64,000 nt of DNA from Prosapia bicincta. Taxonomy: Eukaryota > Arthropoda > Insecta > Hemiptera > Cercopidae. The notes beneath the pieces were generated by a model. It worked only from the letters and a program-made list of their open reading frames with translations, did no database searches and was not told the origin of the DNA. Shown here piece after piece: positions 37,191 through 47,087 of this stretch; the stretch's first letter is position 1; each line of letters starts with the position of its first letter. Made by a program: the position numbers and the translations under genes. The DNA lies in contig JBAIZL010000002.1 in assembly GCA_036971475.1 (NCBI GenBank), positions 53,011,229 to 53,075,228 of the forward strand, given 5' to 3'.

Positions 37191-37563
37191 TTACTGAGAG
37201 CTTTGATCACTGTCTTCGAACGAAAGTCGTCTTCTTGCGGAGCATACATCGTCACGCCGAGGATTGCTACTTATCGGTGTGCTAGTAGCCTGCGGTTGCC
37301 CATCATATGAATCTGTTGCTTCTTCAGCATAAGACACTACATTTTCCTTCAACGAAGGATCACTATGGTCTCCATCGTCCTCAAGTGAATCAACAGTAGT
37401 TTTGTAAAAAGTCTTCCAACGATGTATTCATTACGGTTGTCATGTTTTGTATATCGACAGCCGTGAAAACAGCAAACAGTTGTTCAACTTCTTCATCTGA
37501 TAAAGTAGCTATCCACGACCATTCAATACAATGAATAGGTTGTTCTATATTCAGAGGAGCCAT
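37191..37563 (-). pseudogene. Small acidic protein of unknown function, minus strand
   Basis: The only minus-strand gene I can support in the Polinton. ATG at 37563 opens 57 codons (MAPLNIEQPIHCIEWSWIA..., then a helix-like DEEVEQLFAVFTAVDIQNM) ending in TGA at 37390-37392. The neighbouring frame continues for about 65 codons rich in Asp, Glu and Ser, then RRDDVCSARRRLSFEDSDQ, to TAA at 37191. One frameshift between about 37390 and 37425 explains the split. A TATA-like string on the minus strand is near 37617-37625. Its 3' flank carries the inverted hairpin C module. It is divergent from the polymerase gene. I do not recognise the family. Confidence 0.6.
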
Positions 37564-37749
37564 GTTAATTATAGTTAGGTTTGAACAGTTATAGTTCGCT
37601 TGTTTGCAGTTTTGCTCTATTATACGTGCGCAATAACTTTTTGAAAGGACGGTGATAGAAGGGGTGGGGGTAGAGGGAGGAGGGGGCTAGTGGGGGGGGG
37701 GTTAAAAGGATAATGCGCTTTTTTAAATATATAGAGGGGGTGTAGTTCA

Positions 37750-37802
<53 letters not shown>

Positions 37803-37868
37803 AGACATGCAGGCGTTTAGTATCATTTTAGTTTCTAACTTGAATTTGAGTAGAACAAATATACTAAA
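37564..37868. other. Divergent intergenic region with (TA)n
   Basis: Lies between the minus-strand acidic gene and polymerase B. It contains G-rich tracts (37668-37700) and (TA)n at 37751-37801 whose right end supplies the TATA box for the polymerase. Confidence 0.7.
37795..37828 (+). promoter_or_regulatory. Core promoter of polymerase B (TATA + TCATTT)
   Basis: The last TATATATAAG of the microsatellite (from 37795) is followed by TCATTT at 37823-37828; the ATG is at 37869. The microsatellite length may therefore influence promoter spacing. Confidence 0.65.
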
Positions 37869-40800
37869 ATGGAATCTAATAATGTTTTCTGCTGTGAAAT
37901 TTGCAGAGACGAATTCAAAGATGAGTTACTGTATCTGATGCATTTTGAGTTATTTCACAGAGTCTGCACACAGGAAAATGAAGACAGAGAAGTTTACACA
38001 ATTCCCGACTATGAAGGAACTATTCCAGCTGATGGAGGAAGGAACACAGAAAGGAATAGCTTATTCTCGTTGCGAGATTTGGGGAGAAGAATTCAACGAA
38101 AGCTTACTCCTGTTGTCACATGTTGAGATATTCCATACACCTTTTCTCGATCAAGAAAACAACGAGTTATACAGCTTACCAGACTTGCTGGAAACTAGAA
38201 AGGAATCAGTAGCTGACAGAGCAACAGTCATACATTACGCTCCCCTAAGACAAAAGTTGAAACACGAACTTCTATCTCAAGCGTTACCGAGGTCATATGT
38301 TAAACATTTCCTTATAAGGAACGTGACCAAACTCTATTTGGACGATTACATAATTGAAGCGAGCGATGTTGTAGTGGAGCTGTTGAAAGAGGAGCTCTTT
38401 CGTTTAAATTTTGTAAAGTTTGGATTTGTGATGGAGTTTGAATTTGTAAATGTGGAAGGAGAAATATCTCAGAGAGCGTTTATAACTAGGAACAGAAAAA
38501 TTACATTTGCATCAGACCTGGAAAACGTAGTCAGGGAATGTATGCAGGAGATTGTTTTGAAAATATCCGAACACGAAAGTCGTGGGTCTGGATGGACATT
38601 AGGTAAAATTAGGAGTATGATGGTAAGAGTTCATAAACATGGGTATGGGGATCGTGGAAGTAGTTATATCCCGTTACCTAAGAAGATAGCATCCACCTTG
38701 TCTTGCATTAATGTCCAAAACTCCGACAACAAATGTTTTCGATATGCAATGCTAGCAAAATATGTTGAACCAAAAAGCGCATTTAGAGTTGACTACAAAT
38801 ACGATCAGATTGCCAATAAGTACAACTTTGCTGGATTGCAATATCCGGTCTCTGTTGAGGATATAAAACTCTTTGAAAAACGAAATCCCGGAGTATCCGT
38901 GAACGTTTTTAGTCTCGACGAAAGTCATAATGTTTATCCCGTGAGAGTAGTAGAAACTGAAAATATTCGTCACACAGACTTACAGACTATACAGAGACTA
39001 TACTTACAGACTTACACAGACTACACGATGGTGATATGTCGCATTACGTCTACATTAAGAATGTTAACAGATTGGTAAGTGGGCAAATGAAAAGACATCG
39101 TAGTAGCGTGACGGTATGTAAGAAATGTTTTGCTTTCAAATCTCTTTCAATGGAACTCGGAGGGCGACGGTGGTTGACCGAACACAACCGCTTATGTTGA
39201 GTACATGCCCCCGTTAAAAAGGAATTACCTCATAGTGATAAACGGTTTGTTTATTTAACTTACGGTGGTAAAGTCTACTTTAGACGAAAACCATCTCACA
39301 AGGTATGGGTTAACATCAAAACCGCTTATTTACAGGGGTTGTTATGCGGTAAAGAACTTCCTACAACAGCTGAAACTTGTTGCCGAGAAAGTTGAAGGGA
39401 TGTACTCAAATATTGTTCCCATGTTAGACATGAGTAATGACGAAATACTTGCATACACATTTGCAACTACTTGTTACTTGTGTAAAAAATCTTTTACCGA
39501 GATGAATCATAAAGTCCGTGACCATGACCATATCACAGGAAAGTATAGAGGATCGGCTTGTAACTCTTGCAACATAAATTATAAGCTACCTAGTTTTATA
39601 CCTGTTTTGCTGCACAATTTAAGTGGATACGATTCACATTTTATAATACATGAATTGAACTTATGGAAAGGACAAATCGATGTGTTAGCCTCGTCGAAAG
39701 AAAAGTTTATAAGTTTTTCGAAAACGGTCGGCAAACTAAAATTGAGATTCATCGACTCTTATAGGTTTTTACCTTCAAGCCTTATGAAACTTAGCGAAAA
39801 TCTATCACGGAACGAACTGGTGGAGACGAAGAAACTAGTACCTGAAGGGAAGCTCGAACTAGTGTTAAGAAAAGGTGTTTTCCCTTACGATTATATAGCT
39901 GATGCAGATAGGTTCAACGAAACTTCGCTTCCTCCCATATAATGTTTTTACAGCAAGCTAAATGAATGCGGAATTAGTGATGAAGAATACCAACACGCAT
40001 GCAACGTATGGAACGGAATGGAATTTAAGACTTTGGGAGAGTACAGTGATTTTTATGTACAACTCGACTTGACTCTTCTTTGCGATGTTATGGAGGAATT
40101 TAGAAACACCTGTATGAACGCTTACGGGCTTGATCCTCTTCATTCTTACACCTCACCCGGACTGGCGTGGCAGGCTATGATGAGAGAAACAGGATGCACT
40201 TTGGAATTGATGATGGATGTCGATATGATCCTCATGGTAGAGTCGGGTGTCCGAGGCGGTCTAACGCAGTGCGTTAGGAAACATGTTAGAGCCAACAACA
40301 AGCATTTGCCTGACTTTGATAGTGAGAAAGAGTCTGTCTACCTGGGGTACTTCGACGCAAACAACCTTCACGGGTGGGCCATGTCGATGCCTTTGCCATC
40401 TGGAGGATTCGAATGGGTAGATCCAACTACGATAGAAGAAATTCAACATATCCCTCGTTACGGTTGTTTCGGGTATATTTTGGAGTTCGACTTTGAATAC
40501 CCGGAGGCGCTCCATGATCATCACAACGATCTCCCTCTTCTACCAAAAAGCGAAGTTCTGCCTGGAGGTAAACACAAAAAGCTTTTGATGACTGTTGAAT
40601 CGAAAGATCATTACGTCGCTCACTATTGGGCCGTGCAACAAGCCATACAACTAGGACTTCGTATTACCAAAGTTCATAGAGTCATACGTTTTGCACAATC
40701 ATATTGGTTAAAGCCGTACATCGATTCGAACACTGCTAGGAGATATGTTGCTAAATCTGCTTTCCAGAGAGATTTTTTCAAATTAATGAACGACGCAATT

Positions 40801-41604
40801 TTCGGAAAAACTTTGGAAAACAAACGAAAACATATGGATTTTAGGCTTGTTACAGACGAAAAGAAACTAATGAAACTGGTGAAGCGAGACAACTTTAGTA
40901 CGTCTATTATTATAAATAAAGATCTGGTATTGGTTTGTATGAATAAGACTAAGATAGTTCTCGACAGACCACTTTATATCGGTATGTCCATCTTAGACAT
41001 CTCCAAGACGCACATGTACGACTTCCACTACGAAAAGATGGTACGGCATTACGGAAGAGATAAAATCGGAATATCGTATATGGATACAGACGCGTTTCTC
41101 TACTGGAATCGAACATATGATCTTTACGAAGACCTCAATATATTTCAACATAGAAACGATTTTGATTTCTCTGAATACCCACCGCACCATCCCACTTACG
41201 ACGGAGGCGTTAATAAAAAGGTTCTAGGTATATTTAAGGACGAGCTAAACAGCATCCCAATCATCGAACTCATAGCGTTGATGCCGAAGATGTACGCTAT
41301 GACTACCGCCGTAGGTGGACACAACTGTGAAGAGGAGGAAGGAGTAATAAAAAAGGCTAAAGGAATAAATAAGTGCTACTTGAAGAAATCTATTAAGTTT
41401 GAACACTACAGGAAATGTCTGTTCGAAAACGTAGAGTGCAAGGCTACTTTCAACACAATTCGTAGCTTCGGTCATGAGTTTTACACCATGTTACAACGCA
41501 AAAGATCGCTATCATCAAGAGACGATAAAAGAAAAATACTTTCAGACTGCATAAACACGTTACCGTACGGACACTATTCCTTGCGAGATATTTCCGAATG
41601 TTAA
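37869..41604 (+). pseudogene. POLB: Protein-primed family B DNA polymerase
   Basis: This gene replicates the element. The N-terminus has two similar zinc-finger-like units, CCEIC...H-x4-H and a second where the second Cys is Trp (RCEIWGEEF). A long N-terminal domain includes SYIPLPKKIAS and INVQNSDNKCF. An HNH/endonuclease-VII-like cluster follows (CYLCKKSF, VRDHDHITGKYRG, CNSC), then Exo II (HNLSGYDSHF, from 39613) and Exo III (YVQLDLTLLCDV). Polymerase motif A is FDANNLHGWAM (about 40350), B is KLMNDAIFGKTLEN (from 40780) and C is YMDTDAF (about 41076). Exo I (a D-x-E motif) should lie near 39200-39330 but I cannot find it. Breaks: frameshift at 38040-38070; frameshift in a short duplicated string at 38975-39030; stops and a probable deletion between 39198 and 39260; TAA at 39940-39942. 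The polymerase domain (40018-41604) is uninterrupted. Confidence 0.95.
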
Positions 41605-41615
41605 CGTAACAACAG

Positions 41616-41628
41616 TTATATATAAAAA
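41616..41628 (+). promoter_or_regulatory. TATA box upstream of the integrase
   Basis: TTATATATAAAAA lies 46-58 bases before the integrase ATG at 41674 and immediately after the polymerase stop. No TCAKTY element follows at the usual distance. Confidence 0.5.
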
Positions 41629-41673
41629 AATCTAAATTCTATTATTTGTTTCCTATAGCCACTAACCGTAACA

Positions 41674-42597
41674 ATGGAGTTAAGGGAAAAGATTGTACGT
41701 GAATTACACGCACCAGCAAGAAGAAAATTTCCTAGACGAAATACTCTCTTGAAAGGAATAGACGATAAATTTTTCCAAGCTGATCTTGTAGAGATGAGAC
41801 CATACGCTAAGGATAATAAAGGTTTTAATTACATACTTACACTTATAGATTATTTTACTAAAATTGCGCACGCTATTCCATTAAAAAACAAGTCTTCGGA
41901 AAACGTTGCTAATGCTGTAGAGGGGATATTGCTTCAAGAGAGGATTAAGAAACTCCAGACGGATGACGGTAAAGAATTTTTCAATAATCCATTCAAACAA
42001 TTAATGAAGAAATATCGTATCAACCATTACTTTAGCAGGAGCGAAACTAAAGCTGCAATAATAGAACGTTTCAATAGAACGCTAAGGAGTAAGATGTACA
42101 AGGTTTTCTCAAAAAGATGATCATACGTCTGGGATGACGTATTACCTGTTTTGATAAACGAATACAATAATACGGTATTGTAGATGAAACCTGTAGACGT
42201 TATTAAAAAGAACGAACGAAAGGTGTTTGATCGTATAGTCCGGCAAACAAAACCGCATACGGAAAAACGAATGCCAAAAAGGTTTTTCCTCGGTTATCAA
42301 GTGAGTATTAGCAAACACAAGCGCGTTTTTACCAAAGGATTCCTTCCTAATTTTTCGAATGAAGTGTTTACAGTTTACAGGATACAACCGACGTTTCCTG
42401 AGACTTATCTTTTGAAAGATCACAAAGGGGATATCATACAAGGTGGTTTCTACGGGCACGAGCTATCACCGTCTACAGTTGGAAACGTATATTTAGTTGA
42501 GAAAATACTCCGCAGAAAGGGCGACAATGTTCTTGTGCGTTGGTTAGGTTTCGACCGCAGCCAGGATACGTGGATAAATAAAAAAGGTTTAATCTAA
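41674..42597 (+). pseudogene. INT: Polinton integrase with C-terminal chromodomain
   Basis: A retroviral-type DDE integrase inserts the element and makes the 6-bp duplication. Catalytic residues are visible: D37 in FFQADLVEM, D97 in LQTDDGKEF and E131 in AAIIERFNRTL. The C-terminus is a chromodomain (VEKILRRKGDNVLVRWLGF, then DTWI), which in this family probably guides integration through histone marks. The ATG at 41674 is the first in frame and is 46 bases after a TATA box. Two in-frame nonsense codons, TGA at 42118-42120 and TAG at 42181-42183, fall between the catalytic core and the C-terminal half; the reading frame itself is unbroken. About 307 codons in total, normal for the family. Confidence 0.95.
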
Positions 42598-42617
42598 TAA
42601 CGGATGTACAGTATAAT

Positions 42618-43359
42618 ATGAGTCTGTAAGCAGGCAAGATAAGGAAATATTGGAGCAAAAGGATAAATTTGTTGTTAAAAATATAGATCTTCTGACTGCT
42701 GATAAAACCACCCACAGTGAAGGGAAACACGGTGCATTACTTCCTGACACTGTAAGATGCATAGTCTCGGGGCCATCAAACAGCGGGAAAACAAACGTAG
42801 TGTTTAACCTGCTCACGCAAGCTAACGGACTGCGATTCAATAATGTATACATATTTTCCAAGTCGCTCAACCAACCAAAGTATCTACTTTGGAAAAGGTT
42901 ATATCCGAGGTGCCAGGCGTCAATTGGTTCAAATTTGATGTAAACGAAGAAATCATGGGACCAAGTAAAGCTCGACCGTATTCTGTATTTTTATTCGATG
43001 ACGTTAGCTCGGAAAGACATCATCACATAACCACGTACCTTTCCATGGGGCGACATAACATGATAGATTGTATTTACATAGGGCAAACCTATAGCAAAAT
43101 CCCTAAGCAGCTATTACGAGATAACGCCAATCTCATTATCATGTTCAAGCAGGATGAGACTAACACGAGACACGTATACAATAATCACGTAGGTGCTAAT
43201 ATGGAATACAACAGATTTAAACAGATATGTTCTACAGCGTTGAACGATCATTTCGGATTCCTAGTCGTCGATAAGGAGCGTAACATCGATGAAGGTCGAT
43301 ACAGACTGGGATTTGACAGATACGTTGTAATAAATTCGCAGAGCGATTTACAATGTTAA
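42618..43359 (+). pseudogene. ATP: FtsK/HerA-type genome-packaging ATPase
   Basis: It is expected to pump the genome into capsids. Walker A is GPSNSGKTN (about 42770) and Walker B is SVFLFDDVS (about 42990), followed by MGRHNMIDCIYIGQTYSKIP, a conserved sensor-like segment. The C-terminal region FGFLVVDKE is typical of Polinton ATPases. Two frame changes: one close to the start, where the ATG at 42618 runs into TAA after three codons while the coding frame has no ATG, and one at about 42885-42900, where the two open frames (42650-42943 and 42889-43359) overlap. No stop lies inside the P-loop domain. It follows the integrase stop by about 20 bases. Confidence 0.93.
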
Positions 43360-43406
43360 CATTACGATACAGCTATTCAACTGGATAACAAGCGATAAGT
43401 AAATAC

Positions 43407-44310
43407 ATGGAGAAACAAAGGAAGTTGGTAAACGAAATAAAAGTGTTGAGCGAAACCATCAGAAAAAAAAATTAAGCCTTGAAGTTAGGCATAAGCGAAA
43501 GGGATAAATACTTGGAGACCACTTTCAAACCGATAGTAGAACCGTTAAAGAAGATATCTGAAAAACTCGGTGAAAACGCATGGATTGATGATGACGCGCA
43601 AGACATAATACCCTTTAAACAGGAGTCGAGCGCTGAGTTGACGGACCCATCAGCAGACTATGTAACGGATGAAGATGATGGAAGAACGTCTGTTCACGAG
43701 TCAACTAAAGACGTCAGTATATTGAGCGATAATATATCGAGTAAAGGTCCTATGGATAAAAAGTATTTATTAAAGATGTTAGATTCAATGTCTGATACAA
43801 GCAGGAAGAAACAATACCATACGTTCGGCGCTTGGTTGGCTAAAGATGGGACATTGGATATTGGTGACGCGAAATTGGAGATCACCAACAAAGATAACAT
43901 ACTAGTAAAGAATAAAACTTTTCGAGGTATGCGCGGTCTGTTCGAGCTAATCTTCAATTATATTCCAGAGAAATATACAAAAAAATCTCGAAAATTTTAA
44001 ACGCATTTGCCAACTGACCAACGCTCATAGAAAGGGATACAGTTCTAACGCACCTGTGTACAGGAACAGGTCAAAGAAATATAAAAGAATTATAGCACAT
44101 CTATTTCCTCCGAGAGAAGACCGCAAATCAGGAGCTGGTGCGATTTTAAAAGACACTCAGCATACCAACGTTGTTTATTACAATAATGCAAACGAGTTAG
44201 TGAATCGTCTGCGTTTGTTATATGACTCTATGTCTGCAGGACACACGGGGCTAGAGAACGAGGTAGTGTCGTTGACAGAAGAATTAAAACGAAGAAACGT
44301 TATTGCTTAA
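43407..44310 (+). pseudogene. DUF8207 protein, copy 2
   Basis: Paralogue of 36050-36989 with the same plan. The N-terminus is coiled coil (MEKQRKLVNEIKVLSETI) and continues VEPLKKISEKLG; an acidic linker follows, then the domain with FGAWLAKDGTLDIGD, FRGMRGLFELIFNYIP and TNAHRKGY. TAA at 43473-43475 directly after an A-rich run and a frameshift at the A7 run at 43977-43985 disrupt it; the last section is open from about 43985 to 44310. A C-terminal extension beyond copy 1 reads NNANELVNRLRLLYDSM and EVVSLTEELKRRN, another probable coiled coil. It sits between the packaging ATPase and the fibre-like gene. Confidence 0.8.
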
Positions 44311-44324
44311 CTTCATTTATAAAG

Positions 44325-44999
44325 ATGAGCGTGGACAAGTTTGGTCGTCATCAAATCTCCAAGAGTAAAGTCGCTGTTAGAGCTCAGCCAGGTGAACGGG
44401 GTCCCAAAGGATCTTCAGGCGTAGGATTTAAATTCACTAGAAACGGAAATTACGATATGCAAAACAAAATTATCGAAAATGTTGGTACGCCTGTGTCATC
44501 AAACGATGCTGCTACATTGGAATACGTAAGGTCTGTGACACCGTTATTATCGAAAGATGGTTTCGAGTTCTACAACAAACGTTTGAGCGGAGTTGGTAAC
44601 CCTATAGAACAGTTGGATGCCGTAAACATAGAAACTCTAGAAAGGTTTGCGTCTTCACTCTTCCATTACATGCATACTGGAGACGGGAGAAGAGTAGCTT
44701 TACCGGGTGTAGATGGACGTACCTATTTAAACTGGAAGTACATCTTTGGTGGTACAAAGTTGAAGTTTATTCCAAAAGAGAAACCAGTCGCAAACAAGAG
44801 ACAGAAGCAGGATTCAGTCAGACAACCGAAAGCTATAGCAGAACCTGAGGAAACATATAAGAACGACTTTTCTGAAGGAGAAAATCGAAAATTGAGCAGT
44901 GGAGGGTATACAACGGATAATATAAATAGATACGATAACACAAGATGCAGAGTACACACGCACGAAGGAAGTGGAGGGTTGCACCTAGTCTGCAAATAG
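44325..44999 (+). CDS. Fibre-like virion protein with collagen-like start
   Basis: Intact, 224 residues. Residues 22-32 (PGERGPKGSSG) are a short collagen-like Gly-X-Y stretch. Two related units follow, residues 41-68 (NGNYDMQNKIIENVGTP, NDAATLEYV) and 79-108 (NKRLSGVGNPIEQLDAVN). That pattern, K-x-(I/L)-x-x-(V)G-x-P-x(4)-DA(A/V), is common in trimeric phage and virus fibres. The C-terminal third is polar and lysine-rich. I infer a receptor-facing or vertex fibre; this is not established for Polintons. The start is 14 bases after the DUF8207 stop, and the ATG is preceded by TTCATTTATAAAG. Confidence 0.6.
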   Translation: MSVDKFGRHQISKSKVAVRAQPGERGPKGSSGVGFKFTRNGNYDMQNKIIENVGTPVSSNDAATLEYVRSVTPLLSKDGFEFYNKRLSGVGNPIEQLDAVNIETLERFASSLFHYMHTGDGRRVALPGVDGRTYLNWKYIFGGTKLKFIPKEKPVANKRQKQDSVRQPKAIAEPEETYKNDFSEGENRKLSSGGYTTDNINRYDNTRCRVHTHEGSGGLHLVCK

Positions 45000-45044
45000 A
45001 TAGTATATATTCAAGAAAATATTTCAGTTTATAATATAGGAGAT

Positions 45045-45480
45045 ATGGTTGCATACCCGAGATACAGTACACCTGGAGGCAGGCTGGAATCGTTCAACAA
45101 CACCAGATTTGTATACTCCCGTCCTTATGCTTGGCAATTTGCAGAAGCCGGTTTTTTCTTTCACTCTCCACCTGATGGCGTTATATGCTTTTACTGTGGT
45201 GGTGGTTTAAAGGATTGGGAAGCACATGGATTTCCATGAATCGAACATGGTGGATGGTTTCCGAGGCGCGGTTATTTAAAATTAGTAAAGGGTGAGGATT
45301 TTGGAGCACGATGTCATGTTGTGCGCAGGATGACGGTTTACTCATACCCAATACCAATACACCCCGCAAAGAAGAGGAAACAGGGATAAGCAACGTCTTT
45401 ATTTGTACAAGGCTAATGTAATGTATTGTTATATAGAGAGCGAAACTAAAAATAATACATATTTCAAATTTACTTCTTGA
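45045..45480 (+). pseudogene. Single BIR domain, IAP-like
   Basis: The frame encodes one baculovirus IAP repeat: RLESFNNTRF, AEAGFFFHSPPDGVICFYCGGG, LKDWEAHGFP, then EHGGWFPRRGYL and KGEDFG (domain ends near 45330). BIR domains bind caspases or IAP-binding-motif peptides. In-frame TGA at 45237-45239 stands where the family has Trp. Zinc ligands C-x2-C-x16-H are kept (counting the stop as a residue), but the fourth ligand, normally the Cys of WFP-x-C, is Arg. Thus at least two lesions remove function. Beyond the BIR the frame stays open to 45480 without recognisable sequence. TCAGTT at 45024 and TATATAT near 45004 may be its promoter. The matching RING is a separate gene at 32195-32445. Confidence 0.85.
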
Positions 45481-45508
45481 AGAGGAAACATCCGTCATAA
45501 ATTACAAG

Positions 45509-45748
45509 ATGGCTTTGACTGCTAGATATATAGAGTATTATCCGCTACGCATCGATCAAAAAGATGCTGTTAACATTTTCTCAACCGAGATGAATAAGCT
45601 ATTGGATCAAGGATTCAGCATGAGAGTTACAGTCGGCGCCTCGAACTATAGAAAGGATACTACCGACGCTCGTGGAACGTCACCAATATCTTATCCTCCA
45701 GAAGCGGAAAAACCAGCCGTTGACGGTATTGCGGAGGAGGAGAATTGA
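45509..45748 (+). CDS. Small unknown Polinton protein (79 aa)
   Basis: Intact frame, MALTARYIEYYPLRIDQKD..., with a Pro/Glu-rich C-terminus (PPEAEKPAVDGIAEEEN). TTATATA at 45428 is 81 bases before the ATG, and AATAAA at 45820 follows the stop by about 70 bases, so it looks like a complete transcription unit. I do not recognise it. Confidence 0.5.
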   Translation: MALTARYIEYYPLRIDQKDAVNIFSTEMNKLLDQGFSMRVTVGASNYRKDTTDARGTSPISYPPEAEKPAVDGIAEEEN

Positions 45749-46109
45749 CCGGAGAAGAGCTGTTACTTCCATTTACTATTTAGTTAAGTGTAATACAATG
45801 TAAATATTATTTTTTGTTCAATAAAAAGTTAATGTGATACATGTGTTAGTAATTATTGTTGTAAAAAGAATAACAATTACTAAATATATGCTATAAAAAT
45901 ATATATATAAAAATTAAAAAATAATAAATAAAATATAACAAGAAATAATTATTGCAATCATTTGAATGTGATACAGGTAATTCTTTATTTTAAAAAAAAA
46001 CTTGGTATGAAGTGGTTTGTTATTATAAACTAACAAGTTTCTACAACAAATGGACATTCTATATGAAGTAACCGTGTAGATAAATAATAGATACATATAT
46101 ATATTTAAT
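45749..46109. other. AT-rich intergenic region in the Polinton
   Basis: Contains a polyadenylation signal AATAAA at 45820 and TATA-like strings (TTATTATAAAC at about 46019-46030, ATATATATATTT near 46094). No gene on either strand is convincing; the minus-strand frame 45914-46378 is the shadow of the PLA2-like gene. Confidence 0.6.
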
Positions 46110-46706
46110 ATGTTAAACGGTAAAACATTTAGTAACGGAAAGAAGTTTGTAAGAGAAGGAAGTGGTTTATCATCATCACTTGTAAGACTTGCGAAGAAAG
46201 CGGTCAGTATTATTCCAGTTAGTGCCGTAGTCAACAGGGCTATCGACGCTTTACCGGTGGAATTACACATACCGGGTGGGTATAGATATTGCGGACCAGG
46301 TACAAAGTTGAAAAAACGTTTGGCACGAGGAGATCGGGGTATATATAAGTTAGACGAAGCCTGTAAGTTCCACGACATAGTTTATTCCCGATATTCTGAT
46401 TCAGCATCACGTTCTGTAGCAGACAGGGTTTTAGCAGAAAAAGTTTGGCAAAGGGCTAAGTCTAGTGACGCTAGTATTGGTGAAAGAGCGGCTGCTTTAG
46501 CGGTGGCCGGAACGATGAAGGCAAAAAGTGCAATCGGAGGTGGACGGATGAAAAGGAGAATAAGAATAAGACGTAAAAGGGTGTCTGTCAGAGGAGTAGG
46601 TCGAAAGAGGACAGACAGTAAGTACAGGAGAAGACGTAGGGACAATGGTTCAAAAACGGGAGGGGGTTATACCTGCGACCGTACAGAAATGTGTATTAAA
46701 CAGTAG
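46110..46706 (+). CDS. PLA2-like domain protein with arginine-rich tail
   Basis: Intact, 198 residues. Residues 57-145 are a phospholipase A2-like domain: calcium loop Y60-CGPG (YCGPGTKL), then LDEACKFHDIVYS with the catalytic H88-D89 pair. Residues 147-178 are almost solid Arg/Lys (MKRRIRIRRKR, KYRRRRRD). The parvovirus capsid PLA2 domain breaches endosomal membranes; the same role here is an inference. The basic tail suggests DNA or RNA binding inside a particle, like adenovirus core proteins. The last 62 bases overlap the protease start (46645) in another frame; whether the overlap is original or caused by a frameshift cannot be told. Confidence 0.85.
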   Translation: MLNGKTFSNGKKFVREGSGLSSSLVRLAKKAVSIIPVSAVVNRAIDALPVELHIPGGYRYCGPGTKLKKRLARGDRGIYKLDEACKFHDIVYSRYSDSASRSVADRVLAEKVWQRAKSSDASIGERAAALAVAGTMKAKSAIGGGRMKRRIRIRRKRVSVRGVGRKRTDSKYRRRRRDNGSKTGGGYTCDRTEMCIKQ

Positions 46707-47086
46707 TAGAAAACTAGTATTACCGAACAAGGCATTGACGAATGAAAAGCTCGAACGTTACGCATACTGCCTTTCTATACCGAATTTTCAGAGGCGTCTT
46801 TATGAGAGACAATCTTCCGTCAAAACCTCGTGTAAACGAATCAGCTATAGTGAACTTGATCAGCACCGTCGGGTCGGGAACGCATTGGGTCTGTTACAAA
46901 AAATTAGGAAGCTCAGTGTTTTACTTCGATAGTTTCGGCAACTTGCCACCACCATCGGAATTGAATCAGTATTTACGATCGGCAAAAACAATTCTATACA
47001 ATTATGAAAGAAGACAACCGGAAGAGTCGTTAATTTGAGGTCATTTATGTTTAGAATTCCTGGCAAATAAAGTCAGTGTCATTTAA
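46645..47086 (+). pseudogene. PRO: Adenovirus-type cysteine protease (maturation protease)
   Basis: Ulp1/adenain-like protease expected to mature capsid proteins. Visible motifs are LPNKALTNEKLERY, FRGVFMRDNLP, the catalytic His in GTHWVCY and the acidic residue in YFDSFG. At the position of the nucleophile, just before GHLCLEFL, the codon is TGA (47036-47038) where the family has Cys. A frameshift at about 46785-46795, inside a T run, separates the first 50 codons from the rest. The frame beyond the TGA ends with TAA at 47084-47086, two bases before the penton-like ATG. Confidence 0.9.
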
Positions 47087-47087
47087 G

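Noticed and set aside
40261..42459. Minus-strand frames of 60-105 codons under polymerase and integrase
   Set aside because: Shadows of strongly identified + strand genes.
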